Below are positions 20,801 to 33,283 of a stretch of 64,000 bases of DNA, piece after piece. The notes below the pieces were generated by a model, which was not told the DNA's origin, made no database searches, and worked only from the letters and a program-made list of their open reading frames with translations. Position 1 is the stretch's first letter. Each line of letters begins with the position of its first letter. The DNA is from Dactylonectria macrodidyma. Lineage: Eukaryota > Ascomycota > Sordariomycetes > Hypocreales > Nectriaceae. A program made the translations under genes and the position numbers. The stretch is from positions 3,782,001 through 3,846,000 of the forward strand of contig JAGMUV010000004.1 in assembly GCA_020744425.1 (NCBI GenBank), in the 5' to 3' direction.

Positions 20801-23481
20801 CTTAATATAGGTGCAATAAGGTCTTTTATTAACCCCTTAACTATTACAGAGATACCATTTCTTACGCAGTCATTATAGCCCCTGCCTAAGGAGGACGGAG
20901 GTTAAGGAACTTAGCCATTACGCCCTAACTAAGAAGAAATCTAATAAAGAGAAATAACTCCTATAATACTTAAAGAGTTAGCTATCTTAAAAGGTCAATA
21001 TCTTTCGCTTCTATAATCAGGGAGTAGAGGAAAAGCAGTTAAAAAGAGGAACCGATCCCCCTTACTAGAGAACGCACTATTAGAAAATTCAGGCATACTA
21101 TATATAGTAAGATTTATAAACATAGTGGAGGGCGAGGCATTAACAGCCTACTGTAATCCTACTACGAGCTTACTAACTATAGGTCCTCCCTTTCTAAAAT
21201 CTATATTAATCAATTCCTTAGAAAAAGATGATTCAGACAATATATAAGATAATTCATTATTAGATAATAATAAAGAGAAAGAGTAAGTAGAAGATATTAT
21301 TAAAGTTCAGCCTGAGCTAGCTCTGATTATAATAACTTATTAATAATATAACTATAACTAGTATATTAAGGAAATTAGAATTATAACTGGATTATAGACT
21401 AGAAAACCTTTAGAAAAGGCCTTTAAAGTATAGAGACTTAAGGATGAAGTTAACTAACAGAAGAAGAAAGACATTATATTCTTAATAGTCCTTAAAGCTG
21501 GCAGACATTGCCTTTATATAGATAATATGCCTCTATCTCTAATAAGCTATAAATAGGCAATGAATTCGCTATTTATATAGGAATGGCTAGAAGGAATAGA
21601 TACTAAATAGAATCATCTCTCTAATATCAGTTATTTTAATATTATAGAAGAAGCTAGTATAGATCCTATGAAGTTAATTAATATAAAATAGGTCTTTAAC
21701 TATAAGGCTGATTAAGACGGCTTTATTAATAGGTTCAAAGCCCGGCTTATAGCATAAGGTAATTAGTAAGAAAAGGATAAGGTTAATATATATACTTTAA
21801 CCCTAGTATATCAGTCACTTTATATAATGTGTGCGAAATACTATAAAGAAGACCTAGAGACTCATTAATATAATATTATTAATGCCTTTATTAAGAATGA
21901 ATTAGGACCTAATCAAAAGGTCTATTATAGAATGCCACCTAGCTACAAGAAGCCTAGCAAAGTAATAAGGGTATTACAAGCTCTATACAGTCTTAGGATA
22001 TTACTAAAGCTATAGTACAAACACCTCTCTTCCTTCTTTTAAGACCTAGGTTTTAAAGTATATAAAGAAGATCCCTATATCTTCAAATGCGGCCATTTCT
22101 TCATTATATTCTTTATAGATAATATTATTATAATATATGTAAAGGCTCTAGAGCTTGAGTAGAAGGAAGTTAATACAGCCCTTAAGAATAAATACTAAGT
22201 CAAGGATCTTAGAGAACTTCACTAGTTCCTTAGAATAGAGGTTATTCATAATTATAACACTAAGCAGATATAGCTCTTATAGGAGTCATATATTACATTA
22301 ATATCTTATAAATTCTAACTAGATAATGAGCTTATAATAACTAAGAAGTCTTTAATCCTAGTCCTTATAGAACCTCTAGTCATAACCATACATAAAGCCG
22401 ATATTAATAATATCATGAGATTCAAAGCTAAAGTTAGAAGTATAAGATATCCTACTAATACTATAAGACTAAACATTAGCTTCGTATCTTCAAAACTGGC
22501 CCAATTCAGTAATAAGCCAAGTCAAAAGTACTAAAAAGCAGCTAATTAATGCATCTCATACCTCTTCAACACTAAGGATCTCTATATCCACTATATAGCA
22601 GCCCTAGAATATAACTATCTCTTTATAGCTAAGGACGCAGCCTTTAGCAACTACTTAGTAACTAAGAAGTCATTATAAGGATATATTATTATAATATACA
22701 GTAGCCTGATTATATAGAAAGCTATGAAGCAAGATATAGTTATAACTTCTAATATAGAAGCCGAGTTACTAGCACTTTTAAGTATAGCAAAAGAACGCAT
22801 TTCTCTAAGCTAACTACTATAAGAAATTAATATTATAGTCATAGGCCTAGCTTCAATTTATTATAATAATAAGCAGACAATCAGACTAATTAATAAAGAG
22901 ACTTTAAAGCTAGTTATAAAGCTTTATTATATTAATATTTATAACTATTAGCTATATTAAGTCTATTAGAAGAGTAAAGCCATAGTTAACTAATTGCCTA
23001 TAGTAAACATGCTAGCTAACGGTCTTATAAAGCCACTGCTCTTATAGAAATACTAGAATTTTATATCCTAATTACGATTAGAACCCGCGCCCTAGTATAA
23101 GATCTAGCTTATCTATTAATTCCTTGATTTCTTATCTAATTAATAACTTATAATAATATAAATAACATTCCTATATTCATCTTAATAAAGAGATCATTCT
23201 AATTATCATTTTATATTCAAATCATTATATTTATAGTTATAATTATACCTTAATATATATAGCTATATTAAAGTATAAAGTAATACTATATCTTTTATAC
23301 TAAGTCATTCGACAAAGTATAAGAATAACCTTATATATTACAAAAGGTTTAATCCTATGTATTTACATTCTTTTTAATAGTTAAAACACTATACATTTTA
23401 CTAACTAAAAGGAAGAACGGTCTTACGATGACCTTAAAAGATTAGATTAATCACACGGAAGGTGCTAGATCTGAGGGGGTG

Positions 23482-23664
23482 TGTTAGTATGGATCCGACT
23501 ATACAATCCGGGTTTAGCCACCGTCCCGATTTATACCTAATTTATAAGGCAACAGCCGACATCGCTGATCACAAAGCCGACTGCAGCGTCTCCCCTTTCT
23601 CTAGCTAGTCAGATCAATCATAACACACAATTCCTATGCATCCTGCCGCGGCTAGCTTTCAATA
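23482..23664 (+). repeat. Right LTR of the copia element
   Basis: The 183 bp begin TGTTAG and end CAATA. It is immediately preceded by a purine-rich tract and followed by the GTCTG target duplication. Confidence 0.92.
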
Positions 23665-23669
23665 GTCTG

Positions 23670-24682
23670 ACATCAGCGGGCAGGCGCGCCTTCTATAGTA
23701 CAAACCCAAAGAAATAATTCTTAACGCAAACTCGTAAGGATAAAATAAAACAAAGCTATAATCTGTACTAATTTGATTCCTGTTATGCATACATTCGCCT
23801 GATTGTTTTTATTCGAATTCTCTCCGCGTTTCCTGGATGATATCTTGGGGTTTAGAAGAAGCACTTGATGTACCTTGGGGTGCTCAAATATCCAAAGCAG
23901 GGTGCCCATGTATCAGTCGCCTACATCAAGTAAATCTACAAGGAGTACCCCGCGCCTTAGAGATCATCACAGAGTTAGGGAATAGATAAATACACACATA
24001 TAAGTATACAGATAGCCGCATAGGGCCTTAGTTCAACTTCAAGAAGATTTAAAATAACACAATTAAAATAAGCGATTAAGAGGGGCGTGCGAAGCCGATT
24101 TAACGGCCTGAGGGGTGGCAGGGCGTGAACATACTTCAGCACCTAGGTCCTCCATACAAACAGACACACAGCTCTACAGTCATCCGTCCAGAACAGAGCG
24201 ACAGAGTATCTGGCCGAAATATGCCTCTGGGGGAAAGAAGAACGCCTTGCACACCAATTACGCCAATTGCAGAATGAGCGAAGCATACGAGCCATGTTAG
24301 TACTAAATTGGACCCTAAAATGTGTTAGTGGGCGGGAATTGATGATAGCTGAACCTCCGCACGCTTGCGGAACTTATAACGCCATGAGCAAAGAGGCGTT
24401 GCAAGGACCTATTGCATCGCGGTTTGGTCATGGCGTCAAAACCGTACATATTTAGGCTAACTTAGACCCCGCGTAATAAGGCTTCGATGACATCTCATCC
24501 TGCGTAGCCCCAAATTCCAACGTCATCCTTCAACTTTATTCCCTCTCTAGGTCATCTGAAGAACTGTCCTGAGAATTTCAACAGGCCAAGCCCTGTGCGG
24601 TGCAAACAGGTGATACATCGATCCTTGGACGAGCTGAGTGACCGTCAGCTTCTACTCCATCGATCTCAATACAGAGCCTAAG
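23670..24682. other. Spacer between the copia element and the NLR gene
   Basis: AT-rich at first, then of normal composition. The frames present are short and unconvincing. The last 150 bp should hold the promoter of the NLR gene. Confidence 0.4.
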
Positions 24683-27600
24683 ATGGCCGAAGTCTTCGGT
24701 GTTGCTGCGGCAGCAGCCCAGTTTGCTGGACTGAGCATCACGATCATCAAAACGGCGAAGGCCATCCACGACAAGCTAAAGGATTCCGACATCCAAGAAC
24801 GGCTGCACGAGATTGAAGATCTGCAAAAGCTCATTGCCGAAGTCAAGCGGTATCCTGAGCTTCAAAATCCCGAAACCGCCTCTATTTTGGAGAACTGTGT
24901 GAAGAACAGTGACAAGCTCTGCCGAACTCTAGAGGGTGTCAGAATCTCTGCAGACGATCCGCTTGCACAGCGGACTTGGAAAGCCATTGTAGGAAGTATG
25001 AAAGACGACGAAATTAATGCATTGTTCGATCGCCTCGAAACCGCGAAGACTACTTTAGGAGCTAAGATTGGACTGGAAACCTTGTAGGTTTACTCTCATA
25101 TATAAATAAGGCCTGAACGAAACATTAATCATATCCCAGCAATCAACAACGCTCAACGGTTACGGAAATCAAAAGGCTCAGATTATCTGGACTAGCTCCC
25201 GCTTCTGACGAGGACACATGCCTTCGTTCCTTATTTCAAACCGACCCAGCCCGTGATCGGGATGGTATTCTGAGTGCCAAAGGGGACATGACTACTGGAA
25301 CATGCACATGGATCACATCAACTGAGGAGTACAAGCAATGGAACCTGACTCCTCCTCATCTTCTTTGGATATCTGCCCCACCTGGAATGGGAAAAACCTA
25401 CTTGTCGATATACCTCTCCACGCACTTTGAAGAGCTTGCACGAGAATCAATTGACGTCGCCGCCATATTCTTCTTCTGTGATGAGAAGGCTCAATCTCGG
25501 AATACAGCTTTTGACCTTTTGAGAGGGCTTGTCTATCAGTTGATTCAACGGCAAAACGATCTCATCAAAATCCTTCTGGCTTGTTGGAAGGTTCAACCAG
25601 ATTCTATCTTCGAGGGACATTCCCTGGAAACCTTATGGAAGGTGTTTCAAGACATGATCAGAGCCATTCGCGCTACCACTGTCTATTGTGTCCTAGACGC
25701 ATTAGATGAGTGTGAACTACCATCCCTCTCTGGTTTACTTCGGAAGTTTGTACAGCTTGCAACAAGCGATGTCCAGGCTCCCAAAATCAAATTGATCGCA
25801 CTGAGTAGGAGAGCCCCGGCACAATTGGCTGAGTCATTTTCTTCATTTGTCGAACTTCAAATCGATCAGAAACAGGCTATGAAGGACGACGTTGAGCGAT
25901 TCATTTCCGTAGAGGTTTTGAGGCTCGCTCGAAAGAAGAAAATCGTTGACCGACCACTGCATCGTCACATCGAAGAGACCCTCCGACAGAAATCCGAAAA
26001 CACGTTCTTATGGTTGAGTTTTATGGTGCGAGAACTCGAGAGCCAAAGCCTTGCATCGATTGAATCCTCGCTGGAGAACCTCCCGCTTGGCCTTGATGCT
26101 GTGTATGGCCGGATTCTGTCGGAAATCGAACCTGAAAAGATGGATTACATTGCGGAGATTTTAAACTGGCTCATTGCGACGCCGCACAGTGTACCAATAG
26201 CGAAGCTGTGCGAAGCAGTTGGCACTAAGCCTACCTCAAATTTGAGCTGCGAAGAGGTGTGCCTAGATCACATCAAGTGCTGCGGCCACCTACTTCAAAC
26301 ATCACTATACCAAGCGACCAATCCGGACAGAGAGAAGTCCAAGAACGAAGAGATTTTCGACATTGAGAATTGTATTCAACGAGATGAGCCTCTGTGGCTC
26401 TCTGAAGAGGACGACACCCATGCCGAACCCGCCCGAAGCAGCGATGAACTCATTGGAAGTGATGACTCTCGCACGCTGCCATACTACTGGCGCCTCCATG
26501 TCACGTTCCTTCACCAAAGTGCGAAGGACTACCTGCTAAAACCCAGTTCTGAGTTTGAGCCTCGTTTGATTCCCGCGAAGAAAATGCATGAGGATATTGC
26601 AGACCAACTCATCAGACACCTCTGCCGCAAGGACAGCTACTGGAAGACAGGGAAATATGTGGCAGAGGAGTTCCGTTTTGATATTTGGGCTTTAGGAACT
26701 TGGCCCATTCACTTTGCGCAGATCGAGGATATATCTGGCTTAGTCAAGCAACACAAAGACTTCTTCAGAAAACGTTCCGACACCAGGCGTTATTTAGGAC
26801 ATCATCATGTGCTATTCTCCAAGACACAGAACTACACCCCACCCCCAATATTATTCATGGCGACCGAATTGGATCTTTACAACTTGGCAACATGGTATCT
26901 TCACCGTACGAGGACGGTGCAACTCCTCGGTCTCCAAAAGAGTACTGAAGAACGGTGGGGAAAGTTCAACGACACCTCTCTTCAGCTAGCGTGCCGAATT
27001 GGCAATGTAAGGTTTGTCAAGTTGCTTGTTGACGCAGGTGCAGGTTTGGATCCCGAGAAGGGTGACAATGGACCTTTGGAAATCGCCGCTCTGACGGGTC
27101 GCATGGACGTCTTTCAAATTCTCTCAGCCACGAAACAAGGCGAGAAGTTGTTAAACCCACAAAAAGTCAGGAAAACCAAGCATGCTTTTCTCTTGGATCA
27201 TGCCGCGCAGGGTGGCAATGCAGAGATATGCAGAATGCTCATTGAATCATATCATTGGGACGTGGAGGGACTAGTTGCTGGCATGACGCCGCTCTCTTCC
27301 GCTGTGTTTCACGGCAACGCGAGTCTCGCGCGCATATTTGTGTCTAGCTGGCAGGCCAAAAACGACGATCATGCGCAGCTGCTTAAAGACACTACCGCCA
27401 TCAAGGAAGCTAATGCATTCCGAAGTACCTTGACTCTGCTCGTTCGGGAGTGGGGCTTTGACCCCAATACCGCTATTGACGACCTAGGTTGCAACATTCT
27501 GTGCTCTTGTTTCATTGGCAGTGCTCGGATCATCTACACTCAACTTAGCACTTTCATTGAGTTTGGAGCCAATCCTGGGCAGCGCAACCGCGAGGGAGAA

Positions 27601-28059
27601 TCTGTTCTTCACTGTGCTTCACACCACTTCGAATTTCCATATTTGGTTGTTAAAACTCAGCTCCTCGAGTTTCTCTTGCAGGATGGTCGACTACAAATTA
27701 ATGACGAAGACAACAAACAACGGACTATACTCACAAACCTAGTGTCTCGGATGCTGTATTTTGTCGGACAAGGGGCTAGAAGAGCGAAGTGTAGGAAGTA
27801 TCTCAAGTATGGCCCGCCCGCCCTGAGACGTCTCCTTGACTTGGGAGCGGACCGTTTTGGAGGGCGCGATTCAAAAACTGTGCTCACTCTGGCGATGAAA
27901 CTTTCCATCAACGAGGGAAGGCTTATTTTAGACGAGACTGATTTCTCGATGTATGAAGCAGTGATTGGAAAGGCGAGGGATGTGCTCGACAACTACAGCA
28001 CAGTTCCGGTAGAATTAAGGAGAGTTTATTCAGAGACAGAGGAGGGACTGGCTGTCTAG
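24683..28059 (+). CDS. NLR-type STAND protein: SesA/NACHT_N-like, NACHT, ankyrin repeats
   Basis: Exons 24683-25083 and 25140-28059 are joined by a 56-nt intron (GTAGGT...CCCAG, phase 2), giving 1,106 residues. Residues 1-130 form a helical N-terminal domain (MAEVFGVAAAAAQFAGLSITII, then charged helices) of the SesA/NACHT_N kind often found in fungal NLRs. The NACHT NTPase follows, with Walker A APPGMGKT near 213-220 and Walker B YCVLDALDE near 315-322. A winged-helix-like section and the LHVTFLHQSAKDYLL motif lead to C-terminal ankyrin-type repeats (about 730-1060), e.g. LQLACRIGNVRFVKLLVDAG and VLHCASHH. Fungal NLRs sense non-self through the repeats and trigger cell death or heterokaryon incompatibility through the N-terminal domain. 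That role is inferred here. Downstream neighbours include a HET protein and STAND-like GTPases. Confidence 0.9.
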
Positions 28060-28701
28060 TATATACACTGTGTCAGCCGGTACGGAGTGTGAATCAAAAA
28101 CCAGTCCGAGGAAGAATGTACCTCGATAGCAAGTATCCCACTAATCAGGCAATATGAAACGGGTCTTCCGCTGTCAGACGAGGATTAGGAATACCAGGAG
28201 GAACTCAAGGGAAAGGCGCTACAGCTGTTAAGAGAATCGAGTGGTGAATGAATTAGGGAGTGATGACTTTCGGCCTTGACTTCTGCAGTTATCCCAGATG
28301 AAGTAGACAGTGGATCACGTTTAGTGTGGTGCAAGTTAGCAACACGTCATTTCTCTGATAGAACACCTTAGCTAAGCCCATGTAACGCACCTCGCCATCC
28401 AGTTTCTCGGCTAACGCTATGATGGTGGTACTAAAGTCGACGGTGCCGTCTGCGAGTATCCCTCTGAGTGCCAATGTCGTCTTTTGCGTTCGTGATTTGC
28501 TCGACAACGTACCCCTGACTTGTCAAAGTTTCTAAGATAACATGTGAAGAATTACATTTCTCGTCAAATGGATAGAGAATGAGATTAGTCTAAGGTTGTT
28601 TGTTTATCCCAGAATCAGGTCGTATAACTAAGTGAGGTGTTCTTATATACCGCATCTTGGGCTTGCTGCCAACATTTCTTTGAGGCAACCTAATTATAGA
28701 A
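28060..28701. other. Intergenic between convergent genes
   Basis: A minus-strand frame of 72 codons lies at 28289-28507, but it has no recognisable motif and no upstream context, so I do not call it. Nothing else is seen. Confidence 0.4.
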
Positions 28702-30219
28702 TTACTCGAATACCGCCCAGTCCAAATAGCTGATCAGCGACTTGGTGATTGTCTTGGCCTCTGCGAGTGACTCATTCCCGGCCTTCGAATCCACGACCAC
28801 AAGTTTTCGAATCTCAAACAGCGCGGCGCAAATCTCTGCGTTGACAGCCTTGAACGCAGCAAATATGAGATGATCTACTTCCGTCTGAAGTGGTGTTGTT
28901 TGGATGTAGAAGGTCGCACAGCGGTCCTGAGCCTCCGTGTCGCGAGTGTCCGTGTCCTCGACTGAGTAGTCGATGAAAACCTCAACGAGAAATTGGATGT
29001 GGCGCTTCATTTCTTCAACCGTCTCAGTCTTGTTGGCCATGGCCTGGAGTCTGGGGGCGTAGCGACGGACGACAAGGTCCGCGATGTCACGCCAGTTGAA
29101 GGGTGAGATGGGGACATCATGTCGCTCTTTGACCACCTTGGACAGGTACTCCTTGACAGCAGCCATCTCTTCCTCGGTGGTGCTGATGAGTCGCGGAAAC
29201 TCAGATCTGCTGCTGTCGGGGTTTGTCAGGTTGACCGGGAAGAAATATGCCGAAACCATGGACGAGTAATCCAAGAGCGTGCGGCTGGAGCCAACTTTGC
29301 GATCCCGATCAGCCTCACTTCGGCCCCATCCTCCACCGGGACCGCCAGGACCGCCAGGACCGCCAGGCCTCCCTGGTCTTCCTAGCTTTCCTCCAGGTCC
29401 TCCTGGACGACGATCACCCCCGCTCAGTGATCGTTGCAGCGACTGGATCTGCTCCAACCCGTCGAAGAAGTTGCACTTGATGATTTCGAAGCCGGGACTT
29501 TCAGTTCGAATGATGCCCTGAAGATCCCAGTCGGCACAGAGTTGGCAAAGATCCAGTGCGCGCTGGTGTTCGCCCTGAGGTCCTCTCGGTTTATTGCCCT
29601 TAGACCGCGGCGGCCAGTCGGGTTCGGCATCTCTTGCGCCCCGCAGAAGAAAGTCCTGGGTGTCACTAACTCCAGAACTTCCCTTGTTACCGCTCATACC
29701 ATCGACGTAGAGGAAACGAAGCGGTCTTGTGGTTCGGTAAGTGTGCAGCCAGCCGCTTCCCTCTTCCTCCTTGGGGGCGATGGCACCATAGTCGAATAGT
29801 GGTTCCTGGGCATCCTTTCTCCGGCTGTGGCGATGATCCAGTGACCTTTCACCCTCCGGGGGTTCTCCTGGAGGACCGCCTGGAGGACCTCCCGGGGGAC
29901 CTCGAGGACGAGCAAACATCTCTGAATGCTCAATCTCGTAGGCCAGCCAGTCCAACTCAGTTGGTGTCTCGTTGCGGTTATTGCCGTGGTGCAACATGAC
30001 ACCTTCGGGGATCGTAGCCAGGAATATGGACATGCCATTCGGATGGGTAGCACTTCCCCATTTTCGCAGCGTATCGGACACCGAGTTGAAAATCTGAGGG
30101 CCTCTCTGAGCTGCGACTTCGGCGCTAGGTCCAAACCCTTCAGGGGTGGACAGCTTGGCCAGCGTCGAAGGGGCGGCCGAAACCACCGCGAAGGCAGTCA
30201 GGACGGAACGTAGGCTCAT
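28702..30219 (-). CDS. Conserved fungal secreted protein with collagen-like Gly/Pro tracts
   Basis: This is a single exon of 505 residues from the ATG at 30219. The frame is open upstream to 30279, but only this start puts a signal peptide (MSLRSVLTAFAVVSAAPSTLAK) at the N-terminus. The body contains RGPQIFNSVSDTLRKWGS, LDWLAYEIEHSEMFARPRG, WLHTYRTTRPLRFLYVDGMS and a DLCQLCADWDLQGIIR block that I recognise as recurring in secreted hypothetical proteins of Sordariomycetes, with no known function. Two low-complexity inserts interrupt it: repeats of GGPP near 120-140 and GGP near 285-305. These resemble collagen-type triplets but are too short and irregular for a triple helix. Probably extracellular or membrane-anchored. 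Function unknown. Confidence 0.75.
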   Translation of the reverse strand: MSLRSVLTAFAVVSAAPSTLAKLSTPEGFGPSAEVAAQRGPQIFNSVSDTLRKWGSATHPNGMSIFLATIPEGVMLHHGNNRNETPTELDWLAYEIEHSEMFARPRGPPGGPPGGPPGEPPEGERSLDHRHSRRKDAQEPLFDYGAIAPKEEEGSGWLHTYRTTRPLRFLYVDGMSGNKGSSGVSDTQDFLLRGARDAEPDWPPRSKGNKPRGPQGEHQRALDLCQLCADWDLQGIIRTESPGFEIIKCNFFDGLEQIQSLQRSLSGGDRRPGGPGGKLGRPGRPGGPGGPGGPGGGWGRSEADRDRKVGSSRTLLDYSSMVSAYFFPVNLTNPDSSRSEFPRLISTTEEEMAAVKEYLSKVVKERHDVPISPFNWRDIADLVVRRYAPRLQAMANKTETVEEMKRHIQFLVEVFIDYSVEDTDTRDTEAQDRCATFYIQTTPLQTEVDHLIFAAFKAVNAEICAALFEIRKLVVVDSKAGNESLAEAKTITKSLISYLDWAVFE

Positions 30220-31104
30220 GGAAGCAAATTTTTCAAGGTTGTACAGTATTAGAATTCTATCGAAATAGGAATGAAGCATCTACGGAACATATTCACGGGG
30301 TCGAGAGATTGATAACGCCCCATCTCCGGAGTGGGTGACGCGCGTCTCGACAAATGACCCCCACTAATTCGACGGCAGATCTAGCCCACCAACCCACTCG
30401 CTGCTGCGTACTCGCTTGCGCATCAAGCAGATATTCGTCATTTATAACTAGCCTCTTTAAGAGAATAAACCCAATCTCTTTTAGCTAGGATAGCTAGAGT
30501 GTGTAGTGACTAATTATTATCGAGGGTTTCGATGTGACAAAGCGACGTCTGGCTCCCTGGCTCAACTAGTTGTCTAGTACTTTATGAATTCAATGTCTAT
30601 CTCCCCAGAGGGGTGTCCCCTTCAAAAGATCTTGGTACGTTGACATTCGGCTTGCAGCACGAGACTTGTCGTCACAAGTCATTTATGATTTAAGCTAGAT
30701 ATCAAGTTCAAACTTCGTGAGTTGTTTGTAGCCAGAACCGTGACGGGCTGAGTACTTCAGTCTATGGCGACTAAGCCTGTGACACTGGGTGAGGCTTAGT
30801 GAGTACACTGTGCTAAGAATATGATCAAGTGCCACCTTTTCCCCATTTTCTTTATTCAGCAGGATGGTTCAGCCTACGATTTGCGACCCGCCATTAACAA
30901 GGCGTAGGAGCTCCTTGAGTTAGAGGCCTACCCTATAGCGACAGCAGACTTCCAAGTTGGACTAGTGTCAGATGAGCTGACTCGACCCCCGCAATTGGCC
31001 TCTAAGGCACTTCGCGAGGCGCTCTTCTTCAAGGATGCCTGATCATTGACAAGACAACAAAATCTATGACGGCAAAGTTGAGAAATAGGTGAATCATGAA
31101 GTGA
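30220..31104. other. Divergent intergenic region
   Basis: The secreted-protein gene and the HET gene point away from each other across this stretch. A short AT-rich patch lies at about 30,430-30,540. No gene is visible. Confidence 0.4.
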
Positions 31105-33093
31105 ATGTGTTCCATCCAAAACCGACGAAAAATGACAGAGCCGCTACCGCCGCCGTTGCAGTACTACCCATTGTCAGGACCGCGCAACATTCGTGTGCTG
31201 GTTCTAGAGCCCGCATCAAAACTTACCCAACCCATCAGATGCTCCTTCAGAGAGATATCCCTAGATAAGGCCGGCGCTGGCGCTTTCCGCTACGAAGCTC
31301 TCTCGTACACATGGGGAGCACCTAAGGGTACACGGCCCATCCTTTGCATGGGTCAGACAATCCTCGTCACGCCAAACTGTGAGTCGGCCTTGGTCCACTT
31401 GCGACACTCTTTTCGACCGCAAAATCTCTGGATCGATGCCATCTGCATCGACCAGCAATCTGTGTCTGAGAAGAACCAGCAGGTGCCTTTGATGGGAGAC
31501 ATTTACCGGTGCGCGAGCACGTCCATCCTGTGGCTTGGCCCAGCGAACGATCCCAAGCTCTCTGCAGCTCTTCGTCACGCGGCGAGGTACGGCGCTGCCG
31601 GCCAGGGTGTACGACAAGCTTTCAGGACAGTTCGACCATCTAAATCATCTGGAGAATACGAAACGCAATGGGAAGCTCGAATTATATGTAAGTATATGTG
31701 GAACCTTTATTGCGTATCTCGATTCTCAGAAGTACTGCAATGCTGACCTGTTGTGTAAGCTGTCGACGAGAGCGAGAGAATAGCGGCGCTGTGCACGAAC
31801 GAATGGTTTTCTAGAATGTGGACCATTCAAGAGTTCCTCCTGTCTAAGTCGGCCGTATTTCTTATGGGTAAAACCAAGTGCCCCGCTCTAGCGCTGTACA
31901 CGTATTATCGTTTCGGAAAAGATCTCGTCAAGCGCACTGACTTGGAACACTACCGTATGAGGAACTCGCTTCTTGCCTTGTCGCCCATCTCTGTCGAAGG
32001 GGATGCCTTTAAAAACTTCATGTTTATGCTTATCCAGCTCGCCGGACTGAACAAGGCAACGGATGCCCGCGACAAGGTCTACGGCATGATTGCGTTTCTC
32101 GAACATAAATCGGCCGGGCTACAACTCCCAGATGTCGACTACAACAAGACTTTGGCGGAAGTCTATGAAAGCTTCACCAGATCTCTGATAGCTGCAACAA
32201 AAAGTCTTTGGCCGTTGGAGATTCTTAACGATCTTTCTCAGCAAGAGCCGAATGGCTTACCATCATGGGTCTTAGACTTGCGAGATGCCGACCGCCTAGG
32301 ACCGGATTGGGATTCACAATTTATGCATTCCAGTATCTCAAGGAGTCAATATCAGAACCCTATGGATGGTATGGAGGCAGGACAGCTCCGAGTGCGAGCG
32401 AAAATAATCGGGAAGGTTGCAAGAACTAGCGCTAGAATGCCATTCTGGGATAGCAACTCGTCCAAAGTGTCTACAAAGGACATGGACCACGCACGGTTGG
32501 AGTGTCTCTCAGAATGGGTAGCATTTGCCACTGAGCTAGACACCAGCGGAAGTTATTTACGGTCGCCATACTTTGACCACTCCAAAGCCTCCAACGTCGA
32601 GAGCTGGTTGAATCAGCAGTCAGAAACTCCTGGCACAGATCTCTATGCTCAAGCGCTGCGGCGGTTTACTACTACTTTGAGCTATTTGAGAGTACGGCAT
32701 GAAGCGGACGAAGATGTGAGTGCAGATGACGGGTTATTTGACCCGGGGCGGCGAACTAAGCGAAAGATCAAGAAAAATAAGAAAGCAAGGAAGGAGAAGG
32801 CTACCAAGGACTCGTTATACTCTGACGACGAGACTCGGACACATGACAGGTGCATGCTGTTCCTTATGAACACCGGCCACTTGGGCGAGTGTCCTGGCGA
32901 CGTACAGTTGGGTGACTCGGTTTACGTCATCGAAGGAGCCCAGTTTGCGTTCGTGTTGAGACGGCAGAGGCAGCACAGCGATGAGTTTCGGATCGTTGCA
33001 AAGGCAGAGATTTGGGCGGTTACTAAACAAGATGGGTGGAGCCCAAGTGACTGGAAAGATGGCACAGAGGTCGGTGAAATTATACTAGTGTGA
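31105..33093 (+). CDS. HET-domain (heterokaryon incompatibility) protein
   Basis: Exons 31105-31687 and 31760-33093 are separated by a 72-nt intron (GTAAGT...GCTGAC...GTAAG, phase 1), giving 638 residues; an alternative start at 31132 would give 629. The HET domain occupies about residues 45-215: YEALSYTWG, then TPNCESALVHLR, LWIDAICIDQQSVSEKN and MGDIYRCASTSILWLGP, and after the intron LCTNEWFSRMWTIQEFLLSKSAV. All hallmark motifs are present. HET domains resemble TIR folds and trigger programmed cell death when incompatible cells fuse. The C-terminal half is unassigned and contains a lysine-rich tract (about 545-570). It ends close to a convergent minus-strand gene. Confidence 0.92.
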
Positions 33094-33283
33094 TGGGGTA
33101 AGTTTGTGTTTGAGAGTTGATCAAATGTCGAATATGGTTACGACACTGTGTCGCTAATTACATTCACTTCTACACAAGACGGTTGAAGAAAGATTGAGGC
33201 TAAGTTTGAACCCGAAGGTATTGTTACTACATAAACGGAAAAGATCATGATATACGCTCGAATACGCAATGGAATTAGAACCC

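Larger units (their letters stand above)
17658..23664 (+). mobile_element. Full-length Ty1/copia LTR retrotransposon, inactivated by RIP
   Basis: Two 183-bp LTRs bound a 6,007-bp element flanked by the 5-bp target duplication GTCTG (17653-17657 and 23665-23669). Orientation is plus: a Gag-like zinc knuckle region lies near 18,945-19,005, integrase-like sequence near 19,300-20,300, reverse transcriptase at about 21,660-22,300 (a DPYIFK block followed by the degraded YVDD box near 22,120, and before it a F-K-A-R-L block near 21,735), RNase H near 22,600-22,700, and a final MLANGLIKPL block near 23,010, which resembles the usual copia end. The order integrase before reverse transcriptase identifies copia. 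TAA and TAG codons interrupt every frame and the sequence is strongly TA-rich, as expected from C-to-T changes at CpA on both strands. A purine-rich tract (GAGGGGGTG) just before the right LTR fits the polypurine tract. It cannot encode active protein. Confidence 0.92.

Noticed and set aside
28289..28507. Minus-strand frame of 72 codons
   Set aside because: No motif, no flanking exons and no start context; could be chance.
29084..29800. Plus-strand frames opposite the secreted protein
   Set aside because: They mirror its Gly/Pro-rich codons; no start context or motifs.
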